A DNA stretch of 64,000 bases. Origin: Acidipila sp. EB88. GTDB taxonomy: Bacteria > Acidobacteriota > Terriglobia > Terriglobales > Acidobacteriaceae. Location: the NCBI RefSeq assembly GCF_003858395.1, contig NZ_QWEV01000005.1:2418001-2482000 (forward strand), given 5' to 3'. The notes below the pieces were generated by a model. The model had not been told where the DNA came from, did no database searches, and was given only the letters and a program-made list of their open reading frames with translations. A program made the translations under genes and the position numbers. The first letter of the stretch is position 1. Every line of letters starts with the position of its first letter. Below are positions 9,526 to 17,875 of this stretch, in pieces.

Positions 9526-9611
9526 CAAAAGCGCTCCGGACGCAGCATGGCGTAGACCAGATAGATAAGAAGAGCCAAAGCAATGGCCAGCAGCAGAACG
9601 TTCTCAAGCAT
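9525..9611 (-). CDS. kdpF: K+-transporting ATPase small subunit F
   Basis: A 28-codon frame (MLENVLLLAIALALLIYLVYAMLRPERF, here as two pieces: MLENVLLLAIALALL and IYLVYAMLRPERF). The ending YxMLRPERF is the hallmark of KdpF, a single-helix lipid-like stabilising subunit bound to KdpA. It overlaps kdpA by one base (TGATG) and its start lies within the end of the upstream 34-aa gene, so translation of all three is probably coupled. It is short enough to be missed by standard gene callers. Confidence 0.93.
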   Translation of the reverse strand: MLENVLLLAIALALLIYLVYAMLRPERF

Positions 9612-9708
9612 GGGGCGAGGTCCCTTTCAGGCGTGCACAGGCCGCAATGTAGGCGTAAGCGGTTGCGAAACAAAGTGCGGAAAGAACAATGAATGCTAGG
9701 TCGGCCAT
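9604..9708 (-). CDS. 34-aa membrane micro-protein of the kdp operon
   Basis: ATG at 9706-9708, stop at 9604-9606; product MADLAFIVLSALCFATAYAY followed by IAACARLKGTSPHA. It has one hydrophobic helix of about 20 residues and a short basic C-terminus. The stop lies inside the kdpF gene (8-bp overlap), and the start is 18 bp after the porin stop, so it fits the operon exactly. I believe similar small frames with an ending like YxxxCxRL precede kdpF in other phyla, but no named family comes to mind. A role as an accessory single-helix subunit of KdpFABC is inferred from context. Confidence 0.7.
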   Translation of the reverse strand: MADLAFIVLSALCFATAYAYIAACARLKGTSPHA

Positions 9709-9726
9709 GGCTGCCCCCGGGTGGAA

Positions 9727-11184
9727 CTAGAAGTGGTAGGTGACATCGCCAGCGACGATGAACTGGGTGGTCTTGGTGCCGAGATCGAACGCGGCCTTGT
9801 CGTAGGAGTGCTCGATACGAAGCTCCGGGCGGAACAACACCGTGGAGCCTATCCAGTGGCCATAGCTCAGGAGATGCTCGGAGTACTTCGTCGCGTATCC
9901 GGTGCGCTGACCCTTGATGTCGTTGACGAACTCGTTGCGAAAGGACAGGTAGTTGTGCGTATCGATCTCGTGTTCGAGATAGTTCACAACCGCGGCTTCC
10001 GGCGCAAAGCAGCGTTGTTCGCCTGCAGAGCAGAACGCGCCGTTTGCTCCTGTCTCGGTAGCTATCGGATTCGCTACGTTGCCAGCGATGTTGGGAACGT
10101 CGCGCTCGTACATGTACCAGGCTTCGGTGTCGGTGTGCCACTTCGCATTGATCTTGTGGTACCAGGTCTCGTAGTAGCTCTGCACATTGTTGTAAGCGTA
10201 CTTGCCGTTGTTGATCGAGTTGGCACAGGTGTAGAGTGCGTCGCCGCCTTTGGCGAAGGTGTAATCCACGCACGCGGTAGCCGTTGGCTTTGCATCCTTC
10301 GCCCAGGGAGCCACATCGTTGCCGGCGGAGAGACCACCCTGCACAAGCCAGTGGTCACTGAGCTTGATGGTGGCAACCACTCCAGTCTGCGTGTAGGGGT
10401 CGATTGTGTAGAGCAGTGAATGCGAGTAGGTGTAGTTATTCGGAGCGAGCTGCGCCTCGATGTCCGGCAGTGACACGTACCGCCCCACGCGAATGTTCAT
10501 GCCTTTCGCCACGTGAGGGATGTACAGGTCCACGTAGAACATGATCGGGTCATACCCGTACTCGCGGTTCTCGGCGAGGAGTTGCTGCGAGAAGATGCCT
10601 TTGGACGTGGTGTAGCGGTAATCCTGGCCCCACAGTTGCGCTACACGGAAGCCCCAGTCGACGTGATCCGTCTGGACGGTGTCCGGCAGGCGCTCGATAT
10701 AGAGCACTTCCTGGTCGGGGATAATGCGGTTCGGGTTGTAGTAGTAAGCTGCTGGGGAGTTGGCTCCGTCGCCCTTGTTGGACGTGCTGACATCGAAGCC
10801 ACCATTGGCCCACCCATAGATCTTAGTGCGGCTGTGATTGCCGTTGACGGCTTGCATGAGCATGTAGGATTGCGTGTCTGGGGCGCCGATGGTAGGCGTC
10901 CCTCCGACCGAGTAATCGCTGCTGGGGAATGGGGTGGAATCAAGCGGGCCAGCATAGCCGCGGCGCGCAGGGGCCGGCGCCGACGGTTGTGTGGGGCGCC
11001 AGTCTTCGCGATAAGCGGCAAGCCAACGTTTGAAGAAGTCGCCTGTTTGCGGGACGGGCGGCGCAGGAGTCTCGGTCTGTTGCTGCTGCTGATCCAGCGC
11101 AGACGGAGTACCGGGCAATGTTGCAGCGTGTGCAAGTGGCACAAAGAAGGAGAGCGTAGCGACAGCGAGCATGCGGAACATCAA
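9727..11184 (-). CDS. Outer-membrane beta-barrel porin (BBP2/OmpL-like), first gene of kdp operon
   Basis: A 485-aa exported protein with a signal peptide ending near VPLAHAATLP, a Gln/Pro-rich linker (residues about 32-75), and a barrel rich in alternating aromatic strands ending in VAGDVTYHF with the terminal Phe typical of outer-membrane proteins. Recognisable blocks are KIYGWANGGFDVSTS, DHVDWGFRVAQLWGQDYRY and PIMFYVDLYIPHVAKGMNIRVGRY, the pattern of putative beta-barrel porin-2. It lies 18 bp before the micro-protein gene and on the same strand as kdpFABC, so it probably supplies K+ or a counter-solute passage across the outer membrane for the Kdp pump. That coupling is inference from operon structure. 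Confidence 0.8.
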   Translation of the reverse strand: MMFRMLAVATLSFFVPLAHAATLPGTPSALDQQQQQTETPAPPVPQTGDFFKRWLAAYREDWRPTQPSAPAPARRGYAGPLDSTPFPSSDYSVGGTPTIGAPDTQSYMLMQAVNGNHSRTKIYGWANGGFDVSTSNKGDGANSPAAYYYNPNRIIPDQEVLYIERLPDTVQTDHVDWGFRVAQLWGQDYRYTTSKGIFSQQLLAENREYGYDPIMFYVDLYIPHVAKGMNIRVGRYVSLPDIEAQLAPNNYTYSHSLLYTIDPYTQTGVVATIKLSDHWLVQGGLSAGNDVAPWAKDAKPTATACVDYTFAKGGDALYTCANSINNGKYAYNNVQSYYETWYHKINAKWHTDTEAWYMYERDVPNIAGNVANPIATETGANGAFCSAGEQRCFAPEAAVVNYLEHEIDTHNYLSFRNEFVNDIKGQRTGYATKYSEHLLSYGHWIGSTVLFRPELRIEHSYDKAAFDLGTKTTQFIVAGDVTYHF

Positions 11185-11220
11185 GCGACCTCAACAGTTC
11201 CAAGTAGAGCCCCTCCATGT

Positions 11221-11264
11221 GTAGGAAGCCTGCAAGGAATCTGTAAAGAAGTCGTAAAGACGCT
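11221..11264. promoter_or_regulatory. Four tandem 11-bp direct repeats upstream of the kdp operon
   Basis: On the plus strand the units are GTAGGAAGCCT, GCAAGGAATCT, GTAAAGAAGTC and GTAAAGACGCT, each exactly 11 bp, consensus roughly GTAARGAAKCT. The block is 37 bp upstream of the porin start codon and lies wholly between genes. Eleven-base direct repeats on one helical face are the signature of OmpR/PhoB/KdpE-type response regulators that bind as head-to-tail dimers; four units would hold two dimers. Identity of the regulator is not shown. Confidence 0.5.
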
Positions 11265-11285
11265 ACGGCCACCGCAACGAAGCCG

Positions 11286-11681
11286 TTAAAGCTCCCAGGT
11301 GCGGAAGTGGTGTTCGTGCAGGTCCATGGCTACTAGGTTTCCGCGAAAAGAGACGCCTTCCATTTCGAGGCGCATGCGCTGCTCCCGCGTGCCATCGCCG
11401 CGCACTTTGATCTGGCCGCCCGCGCCCACCACGCGATGCCAGGGCAGAAGGTCGGGTGGATCGGTGCGCAGCAGGCGTGCGACCGCGCGATGGTACAGAG
11501 GGTAGCCCGCAGCTGCCGCGACTTTTCCGTACGTGCTGACGCTACCCGCAGGAATGGCCAGGATGATGCGGCGAAACGACACATCGCGTACTTCGTTCGC
11601 GGCAGCACCCTGCTGCAAAAGGCGCCGCTTGGACTTGAAAGACAGCATCGTGGGATCCACGGTGCGCTGGTGTCTCGTCAT
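11286..11681 (-). CDS. Alkyltransferase-like (ATL) DNA-binding protein, MGMT family
   Basis: A 131-aa protein of the MGMT C-terminal domain fold. ATG at 11679-11681 is chosen because it is preceded by a good ribosome-binding site (AGGAAAGGGAGAGAG region); a longer frame adds 33 unlikely residues. The DNA-binding helix segment (VSTYGKVAAAAGYPLYHRAVARLLR) is seen in two blocks, and the active-site loop reads LLPWHRVVGAGGQIKV. Methyltransferases have PCHRV; the Cys is Trp here, which defines ATL proteins that bind O6-alkylguanine without repairing it and hand lesions to nucleotide excision repair. The gene lies between selO and the kdp regulatory repeats, on the same strand. Confidence 0.85.
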   Translation of the reverse strand: MTRHQRTVDPTMLSFKSKRRLLQQGAAANEVRDVSFRRIILAIPAGSVSTYGKVAAAAGYPLYHRAVARLLRTDPPDLLPWHRVVGAGGQIKVRGDGTREQRMRLEMEGVSFRGNLVAMDLHEHHFRTWEL

Positions 11682-11828
11682 GGCTCTCTCCCTTTCCTGT
11701 GACGTTTGGCTCGTTGAATCGCGCTGCACCACGCGCTTGTGGTGGCGGGTAAGGGCGATCGCGACCAAGAACAACTGCAATGCCTGCAGTGGCTGAGCGC
11801 GATGCCTCAGCGCATTCAGTATCGTGCG

Positions 11829-13373
11829 CTAGGTTCCACAGAAGGTGGCGTGAACGCGCTGCTCTGGCAGCGCGGGTGTTGCGAATTTAGCCATCGCCTC
11901 ATTGTCCTCGTACGGGCAGCAAACCAGTGCCAGCAGTTGTTCAAAGGGCTGGTAGTCCTCCTTATCCACGGCTGCCTCGATAACCTCTTGCACCAGGTGG
12001 TTGCGAGGAATGAACACCGGGTTCGCCAGCCGCATCGACGCAGCACGCGCTTCAGGCTGCACGTCCTCCTGAGCCAACCGGTGACGCCAGACTGCGGCCC
12101 ACGCGTCATAGCTGGACGGGTCCGCAAACAGGGCCGCGGCGCTGCTGTCAGCGTAGGGATCAGAAGCGGCTGCGCACAGCAAGCGAAACAGCGCGGTAAA
12201 ATCCACCCGCGCTTCAGCCATACGCGTCAGCAGGTCCTCGGCGAGCGCAGCATCCCCGGGCTGCTCAGAGAAAAGGCCAAGCTTACGCCGGAATCCTTCC
12301 CTGCGCGCAGCTTCGAACTGAGGCATGAACGCCGAGAGCGCACCCTGCGCCCAGGCGAGCGCTGCGTCTTGGCTGCCATGTTCCTCGGCAAGCAACGGCA
12401 GGAGGCATTCGGCAAGGCGAGTCAGGTTCCACTGCATCGCGAAAGGCTGGTTGCTGTACGCGTACCGCCCCTGCTGATCGATAGAACTAAATACCTGTGC
12501 CGGGTCGTAGCCTTCCATGAAGGCGCATGGGCCATAATCGATCGTCTCGCCCGAGATCGAGGTGTTGTCCGTGTTCATCACGCCGTGGATAAATCCAAGC
12601 AGCATCCACTGCGCGACCAGCTTCGCCTGCCGTGCGATCACGCCCTTGAGGAATGCGCTGGTGGGTCGGCTGGCCTGCGCCGCGTCGGGGTAGTGGCGCG
12701 CGATTGCGTACTGTGTGAGCAGCCGTACTCCCTCCACGTCGTCCTGCGCGGCGAAGTACTGAAAGGTGCCCACGCGCAGGTGGCTGGCCGCGACGCGGCA
12801 CAACACCGCGCCCGGCTGCACGGTTTCGCGGTACACCCCCTGGCCGGTGGTGACCGCTGCAAGCGCGCGGGTGGTGGGCACGCCCAGGGCCGACATGGCC
12901 TCGCTCACGATGTACTCGCGCAGCACGGGCCCGAGCGCTGCCCTGCCATCACCACGACGCGAGAATGGCGTGGGCCCCGAGCCTTTGAGTTGCAGATCAT
13001 AACGGGCGCCGTCGGTTCCTATGACCTCGCCCAGCAGGTTGGCGCGACCATCGCCCAACTGGGGCACAAAGTAGCCAAACTGGTGCCCGGCGTACGCCTG
13101 CGCCAGGGGCTCTGCCCCTTCGGCTTGCCGGTTCCCCGCCAGGATCTCAATGCCTTCAGCGCTGCCCAGCGCATGCTGGTCAAGCCCGAGCCTGAGCGCG
13201 AGCCCGGAGTTGACTTTGATCAGTGCGGGGGACGCGACCACGGTCGGGGTGCACCGTGCATAGAAGCGTTCAGGCAGGCGCGCATACGTGTTCTGAAAGT
13301 GAAAACGGACTGGCCCCGCGACCGGGTGGAGGTTCTCCGTAGAAGATGGTGCGCTGGTCTCACGAAAGCTCAT
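11829..13373 (-). CDS. selO: Protein adenylyltransferase SelO (YdiU/UPF0061 family)
   Basis: A 514-aa pseudokinase-fold enzyme that transfers AMP from ATP to protein hydroxyls. Family blocks are AYAGHQFGYFVPQLGDGRA, YDLQLKGSGPTPFSRRGDGR, FLKGVIARQAKLVAQW and the metal-binding HGVMNTDNTSISGETIDYGP. The product ends HATFCGT, the family C-terminus, lacking the selenocysteine motif seen in some eukaryotic members. The ATG at 13371-13373 (MSFRETS) is preferred over a TTG 17 codons upstream because the upstream frame runs into a 13-bp tandem repeat. No clear ribosome-binding site is visible. It lies 147 bp upstream of the ATL gene on the same strand. Confidence 0.92.
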   Translation of the reverse strand: MSFRETSAPSSTENLHPVAGPVRFHFQNTYARLPERFYARCTPTVVASPALIKVNSGLALRLGLDQHALGSAEGIEILAGNRQAEGAEPLAQAYAGHQFGYFVPQLGDGRANLLGEVIGTDGARYDLQLKGSGPTPFSRRGDGRAALGPVLREYIVSEAMSALGVPTTRALAAVTTGQGVYRETVQPGAVLCRVAASHLRVGTFQYFAAQDDVEGVRLLTQYAIARHYPDAAQASRPTSAFLKGVIARQAKLVAQWMLLGFIHGVMNTDNTSISGETIDYGPCAFMEGYDPAQVFSSIDQQGRYAYSNQPFAMQWNLTRLAECLLPLLAEEHGSQDAALAWAQGALSAFMPQFEAARREGFRRKLGLFSEQPGDAALAEDLLTRMAEARVDFTALFRLLCAAASDPYADSSAAALFADPSSYDAWAAVWRHRLAQEDVQPEARAASMRLANPVFIPRNHLVQEVIEAAVDKEDYQPFEQLLALVCCPYEDNEAMAKFATPALPEQRVHATFCGT

Positions 13374-13415
13374 ACCGATGAGATGTGTGCCAGCTGCTTT
13401 TGTTTCCGCATTCCG

Positions 13416-13441
13416 CAAGATCAACGCTCAAGATCAACGCT
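13416..13441. repeat. Perfect 13-bp tandem duplication upstream of selO
   Basis: CAAGATCAACGCT occurs twice head to tail (13416-13428 and 13429-13441), 43 bp upstream of the selO start. It may be a recent slippage duplication or a paired binding site in the selO promoter region. Confidence 0.6.
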
Positions 13442-13559
13442 AAGGACCGGGAGGGAAGAGAGTCCGGCGCGGCCATTGGCCGGTGCGCCGCGGTTGCAAC
13501 GTTGTCCTGAAAGAGCTACTCCAACCTGCCGGTCCGCGCAGACGGGCGCTTGCCATGGG

Positions 13560-15527
13560 TCAGGGCACAGGCTTCAGCAGTGCCTCATCCCGTTCGGCCG
13601 CTGTGACCCTGCTGAAGAAGTCCCGGTACTTTGCGTAGTCACTCGCAGGAATCTCCAGCTTGCGAATGCGCAGAGTGCTGCGATAGCGGAGCACTCCGTC
13701 GGAGAGCGTCATGGAGTTGTCGAAGGTCGCGAAGTCGGTGGCAAGATGCACCGGGTCCGGGAGATCCTCCGGCTGCAGCTTTCCAGGCAGCTGGATCGTG
13801 TAGTCCTCACGCACTTCCTCTTCCTTGCCGAGCGCCACCGGATACAGACGCGGCTTTTGCTCGTTCATGCCGGGCGGTGCGTAGCTGTCCGTGACCGCGG
13901 GACGCACCAGGAGCAGGTCGCCGGCATGCTTCACGTAGCTCGCGGCCATTACGTGGAAATCGACCTCGAGCGGCGTGCTTCTTTCCCTGGCGTGTTCGAT
14001 CGTGAAGTCGGCAAGAGTGAAGTGCGAGAACGATTCCCGCAGCCCCTGCTCGGCTCGCTGCTGCAACTTGCGCGCGTCGCCTTCGAGCGAAAGGTGCCGA
14101 AGAATGTCACCCGTGTTGCCTCGTCGCACCTCGTGTATGTCGCCGCTCAGTGTTCCGTCCGGGGCGAGCACAAACGTGCCTGTGCGCAACAGCGTGTTGT
14201 CCTCAGGGGGCACCGTGGGCAACTGCAGCGGGGCAGTGGCCTTGCCGGCCAGAACCAGCCCGTAGGTGCCCTGCAGCTCCGGCTCCAGGGACCCGGCAGG
14301 GGCGACGGGATTGGTGGGGTCGAAGATCAGCAGGCGTTTGCCCGCCCACTCCGCCACGGTCTGCAAGGCAGGATCGTGCAGGCCATCCGGCACTTCGATG
14401 GCGACGATCATGTGGTTGGCGTAGTGGGACGGCATCGCCAGGTCAAGGCGGTGATCAAAGTCCACCAGCACTGGATAGGCCCGGATGCCGGCATCGGCAA
14501 GCATCGCGGTCAGCAGCGTCGCCTTGTCCTTGCAATCACCAAAGCGATTGCGGAATACATCCACGGCCGGGTGCGGTTGCCATCCACCGATGCCCATCTC
14601 GACGGCTACGTAGCGGATCTCATCCTGCATAAAGCCGGTGAGGGCGAGAACCTTGTTCGCAAAACCGGGTTTACCCGCGGTGAGTTCCGCCACTTTTGCC
14701 GCAATCGCTGGCGAGGAGCCATCGCGGCCGGCAGCAAGGGCGGCATACCAGGTCCCCACCGCGTCCCAGCTTCCATCGGACGGTGCAATCCCTCCCCCCG
14801 CAAACGCAACCATCATGCGTGCCGAGAGCTCGCCCATCTGCGGCGCGCCGGGTTCCTCATCAAGGGAGGCGCGCGGGCCCGTCTGCCAGCGCCATGTGGA
14901 GGGTGCGACCTGCTCGGGCTGCACCGCCGCCATATGCGCCCAGCCATCGGAGTAGTGATAGCCCGCCGGGAGCGCCAGTGTGACCGAGTGCCCCACGCTT
15001 GGAATGGATGCGTCCAGCGTGTACCGCCAAGCGGTGATGTATGGAGGTTCCTCCAACTCGCTCTCGAACGCTACGATCGCGCCGGGTTCGGCATCGATGG
15101 CCTGCGCCAGCCGCACGCGCGAAGAGTCGAACACCGCGAAGTTCGGGACCGCCGAAGCGTCGGTCATGTTCTTGTCGTCCAGTTGATACTCATGGTCGTC
15201 CGCGCCAATCGTCCAGCTGTGCAGCGCGCGGACTTTGCCTGCCGCGTCATAGTACAGCGGGTAGGTGGCCCATTCGCTTCCTGCAGCAGTGAGCAGCTTG
15301 ATGACCTTGCGCTCATGAACGGTGGCGCGGCCGTGCGCATCCACAGTGATGTCGCTCTGATCGAGCAACACGACGGCGGCATCGTGCTGCCGCAGGGTGG
15401 GCAGAGGCGTCCGCGCCGCTTCGCGCACCCAGTCGGGCACATGCACCGTCTTGGCCGCGTGGGCAGGCGCAGTCAGCGACAGCGCAAAGCCTGCCAGCAG
15501 GCAGAAGTGCTTACCTGCCCGCAGCAT
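13560..15527 (-). CDS. Exported DUF3857/transglutaminase-like protein, catalytic triad intact
   Basis: A 655-aa protein with a signal peptide (HFCLLAGFALSLTAPAHA), an N-terminal DUF3857 domain (residues about 50-215) and a transglutaminase-like cysteine-protease core. The triad is visible: Cys332 in NRFGDCKDKATLL, His372 in YANHMIVAIEV, Asp403 in LLIFDPTNP. The C-terminal about 200 residues form a DUF3858-like beta domain. Bacterial members are periplasmic and thought to cleave or crosslink peptides; substrate unknown. ATG at 15525-15527 gives the signal peptide; the longer frame does not. It overlaps the upstream paralogue by 17 bp, so the two are co-expressed. Confidence 0.8.
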   Translation of the reverse strand: MLRAGKHFCLLAGFALSLTAPAHAAKTVHVPDWVREAARTPLPTLRQHDAAVVLLDQSDITVDAHGRATVHERKVIKLLTAAGSEWATYPLYYDAAGKVRALHSWTIGADDHEYQLDDKNMTDASAVPNFAVFDSSRVRLAQAIDAEPGAIVAFESELEEPPYITAWRYTLDASIPSVGHSVTLALPAGYHYSDGWAHMAAVQPEQVAPSTWRWQTGPRASLDEEPGAPQMGELSARMMVAFAGGGIAPSDGSWDAVGTWYAALAAGRDGSSPAIAAKVAELTAGKPGFANKVLALTGFMQDEIRYVAVEMGIGGWQPHPAVDVFRNRFGDCKDKATLLTAMLADAGIRAYPVLVDFDHRLDLAMPSHYANHMIVAIEVPDGLHDPALQTVAEWAGKRLLIFDPTNPVAPAGSLEPELQGTYGLVLAGKATAPLQLPTVPPEDNTLLRTGTFVLAPDGTLSGDIHEVRRGNTGDILRHLSLEGDARKLQQRAEQGLRESFSHFTLADFTIEHARERSTPLEVDFHVMAASYVKHAGDLLLVRPAVTDSYAPPGMNEQKPRLYPVALGKEEEVREDYTIQLPGKLQPEDLPDPVHLATDFATFDNSMTLSDGVLRYRSTLRIRKLEIPASDYAKYRDFFSRVTAAERDEALLKPVP

Positions 15528-17535
15528 TTGCCTCGCCGCCTGCTGCCGTGGGTGTGGCCTGCTGCACCAGCAACAACTGTTCTTCGTCTGCCGAGCGCAG
15601 GCCGCCCAGGAACTCCCGCAGTTTCGGGTACTGTGCCACCGGCACCAGCACGGCTCCCATCGCGACGGTGCGCACCATCTGGACCTTGCTGCCGGTGACG
15701 GTGGTATGGACGTTGTAAGCCAGCAGGTCAAGCGCCTGCGCTTTTTTCTCTGGCGGCACTCCCTCCGGCTTGATGCCGTCCGGCAGGCTTAGCTGCACTA
15801 CGTCGGTTGACACATACGGATAATGAAAATACACATCATTCTTCCGGCTCGGGCTGGTGAAGCTCTCTTGCTCGTTCTGGCGCAGCAAGGCCTGCGGCAG
15901 GATCAGTCGACGCCCATGCCCAGTGCCAATCGGTCCGCGTATGCCAAACACGATCTTGAGCGGCTTTTCCCCATCGTCGAGGTCGTCCATTGTGATGACA
16001 TGCAGTTGCATGCCCCCGGGCAGCATGGCGCGTGCTTCTTCCTCGAAGCGCTGCTTGGTGTCGGCTACCGCCTCGCCTGTCTCCCGCTGCCGGATGCGAA
16101 GAGCCTCCTGCCCGGAGAAGAGCAGTGTCAGGGTGCCCGACGCTTCGCCGTCATCTCGCAGCCCCAGGATCGCGGTTCGCGCAATTACCGTGTCTTTGTA
16201 GCTGAGTGTTCCGGCCGAGGCGATCGCTGTTCCATCCTCTGTCTGCCGGACGCCGCGCGCCCAGCTGTGTTTCCAGGCAAGCTGTCCGTAGGGACAGAAC
16301 CGTTGCCCCGGATCGAGAAATACCTCCTTGCCGTCGATGCTGGCGATCACAATGGTGTCATCCAGTTGCGACGTGTCGATAAACAGCGGCTCGAAGATGT
16401 TTTGGTCGCGGTTGGTCACCTTCATGCCGTAGGCACGCAGGCCTGCGGTTCGCAGCATGGCCAGGAACGTCAGGGCAATCTCGTCGCCGGATCCGCGCTG
16501 CCGCACCCAGATGTCTTCCGCGGTCCTGACGGCGTGCAGCCCCTGTGCCTGGTTCTCCTCCTGCGTGTGCTGCCGCGTAAAGTTCGTATTCTCCATCTTC
16601 ATCGCGGCCAGGTACAGCTTGCGTGTTTTCACCTCCGCGCTATCGCCGGGTGCGAAAAGGCCGGGGATGTCGGCGCGCATCTTCGGCCCGGCAACGGCAA
16701 AGGTGTTCATATCCTTGCTGAGAAACTTGCCCTCTTTCGCCCAGTAACTATCCACCTCGGTTTGTGCGGCGTAGTAGAAGAGCATGCGGTAGCTGAAGGA
16801 CCGGGTAGGCGGCAGGGCATCTTCATCGGGCAGCGCCGGGATGTTCTCTGCGGTGAGCTCGTAGTAAGCATGGCCCACACCATTACTCGGAATGAACTTC
16901 GCACCCTTTGGCAGCGAACTGACATAGAAGAGCCCGGCACCGATCTGATCATGATCCACCGTCACGTACTTCGAACCGTTCATCTGAAAAGGCCGGAAGA
17001 TGTAGTGCGCATGCAGCACAAAGGCGTCCTGCTGCACGTACCAGTGGGCCGGTAACAGGATGTTATCGGCATACGATAGGCGGTAGCGATACTCAAGGAT
17101 GCTGCCCACCTGCACGTCCGGCATGCTGAACACCACGGCTTTGTAGGTCTCTCCGCGCCGATGCATTGTTTTCTGAAATGGCTTGCCGGTAAAGGGGATG
17201 ACGCGCCCATCGGTGTGTACCGTCTGTGCTTCCACATCCTCCACCCCGAACCGCCGTTCCAGCATGCCCACCTGGACGTCGGAGTATCGCTCAACGCCTG
17301 CCTGTGTCAGCACCTTGAGGCGCACGGAGATGATATGGACATTGGTCTGGTCACTGTCGGACTCGTCATACGACAGGTAGACGGCGTTTGCTCCTGGATC
17401 CTCCGCGGGAGCCTGCATGTTGAGTTCCTGCGGTGTCGGCATCGGCAGGCTCGAGGCATGTGCCATCGGCAACAGAGGAAGTGCAGAAAGGCTCAGGATC
17501 GCAGCACTGGTGCGGAGCAGAAATGGAACAGGCAT
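15511..17535 (-). CDS. Exported DUF3857/transglutaminase-fold protein lacking the catalytic Cys and His
   Basis: A 674-aa paralogue of the next gene, with a signal peptide (ILSLSALPLLPMAHASS), DUF3857 domain (about 55-240) and transglutaminase-like core. Aligning by eye, GDCKDKA of the neighbour corresponds to GSGDEIA here, so the catalytic Cys is Gly350, and the His position (NHMIV) corresponds to an Asp (DDTIV). The surrounding fold motifs LTFLAMLRTAGLRAYG and KEVFLDPGQRF remain. It is therefore probably a pseudoenzyme, perhaps a partner or regulator of the active protein encoded directly downstream with a 17-bp overlap. Confidence 0.75.
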   Translation of the reverse strand: MPVPFLLRTSAAILSLSALPLLPMAHASSLPMPTPQELNMQAPAEDPGANAVYLSYDESDSDQTNVHIISVRLKVLTQAGVERYSDVQVGMLERRFGVEDVEAQTVHTDGRVIPFTGKPFQKTMHRRGETYKAVVFSMPDVQVGSILEYRYRLSYADNILLPAHWYVQQDAFVLHAHYIFRPFQMNGSKYVTVDHDQIGAGLFYVSSLPKGAKFIPSNGVGHAYYELTAENIPALPDEDALPPTRSFSYRMLFYYAAQTEVDSYWAKEGKFLSKDMNTFAVAGPKMRADIPGLFAPGDSAEVKTRKLYLAAMKMENTNFTRQHTQEENQAQGLHAVRTAEDIWVRQRGSGDEIALTFLAMLRTAGLRAYGMKVTNRDQNIFEPLFIDTSQLDDTIVIASIDGKEVFLDPGQRFCPYGQLAWKHSWARGVRQTEDGTAIASAGTLSYKDTVIARTAILGLRDDGEASGTLTLLFSGQEALRIRQRETGEAVADTKQRFEEEARAMLPGGMQLHVITMDDLDDGEKPLKIVFGIRGPIGTGHGRRLILPQALLRQNEQESFTSPSRKNDVYFHYPYVSTDVVQLSLPDGIKPEGVPPEKKAQALDLLAYNVHTTVTGSKVQMVRTVAMGAVLVPVAQYPKLREFLGGLRSADEEQLLLVQQATPTAAGGEANAAGR

Positions 17536-17875
17536 GATGTCGGCACCTCCAGCGCGCCGTCAGGACGCTCCATTGCTATCAGAGTGCGCTTGATCCAGCA
17601 ACACACTTTGGTGATGTCTGTATGAAACCGGAGCAGTGGCCGGTGGCGTGCCTGCCTTGCCGGATGGACGGTGCCGGGCCACTTCGGGGTGAGACGCACA
17701 CCGGCTCAAGCTACAGGAGCGACGCCCTCGCAGCGCAGCAGCTCGCGGTCCGGATGCACGCCGTGACCTCCAGGCGCGTAACCTTCCAGCATCTTGGAAG
17801 GCAAGGCCGCATGGTACGCGGTCGTCCCGAAAGCATCCAGCTGCGCACCTGGCGGGAAGGCAAGGTAGGCCCTGC
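17536..17875. other. Intergenic, no gene recognised
   Basis: This 340-bp stretch separates the 3' end of the glucoamylase-family gene from the start of the DUF3857 gene, both minus strand. Short open frames exist on both strands but none has a ribosome-binding site and a family-like sequence. It presumably holds the promoter of the DUF3857 pair; I see no clear hexamers. Confidence 0.4.

Noticed and set aside
11739-15698. A 1319-codon open frame on the plus strand
   Set aside because: It is antisense to the ATL, SelO and DUF3857 genes, which have clear family motifs. The translation is Arg/His/Gly/Ala-rich without any domain, as expected for the complement of GC-rich coding DNA.
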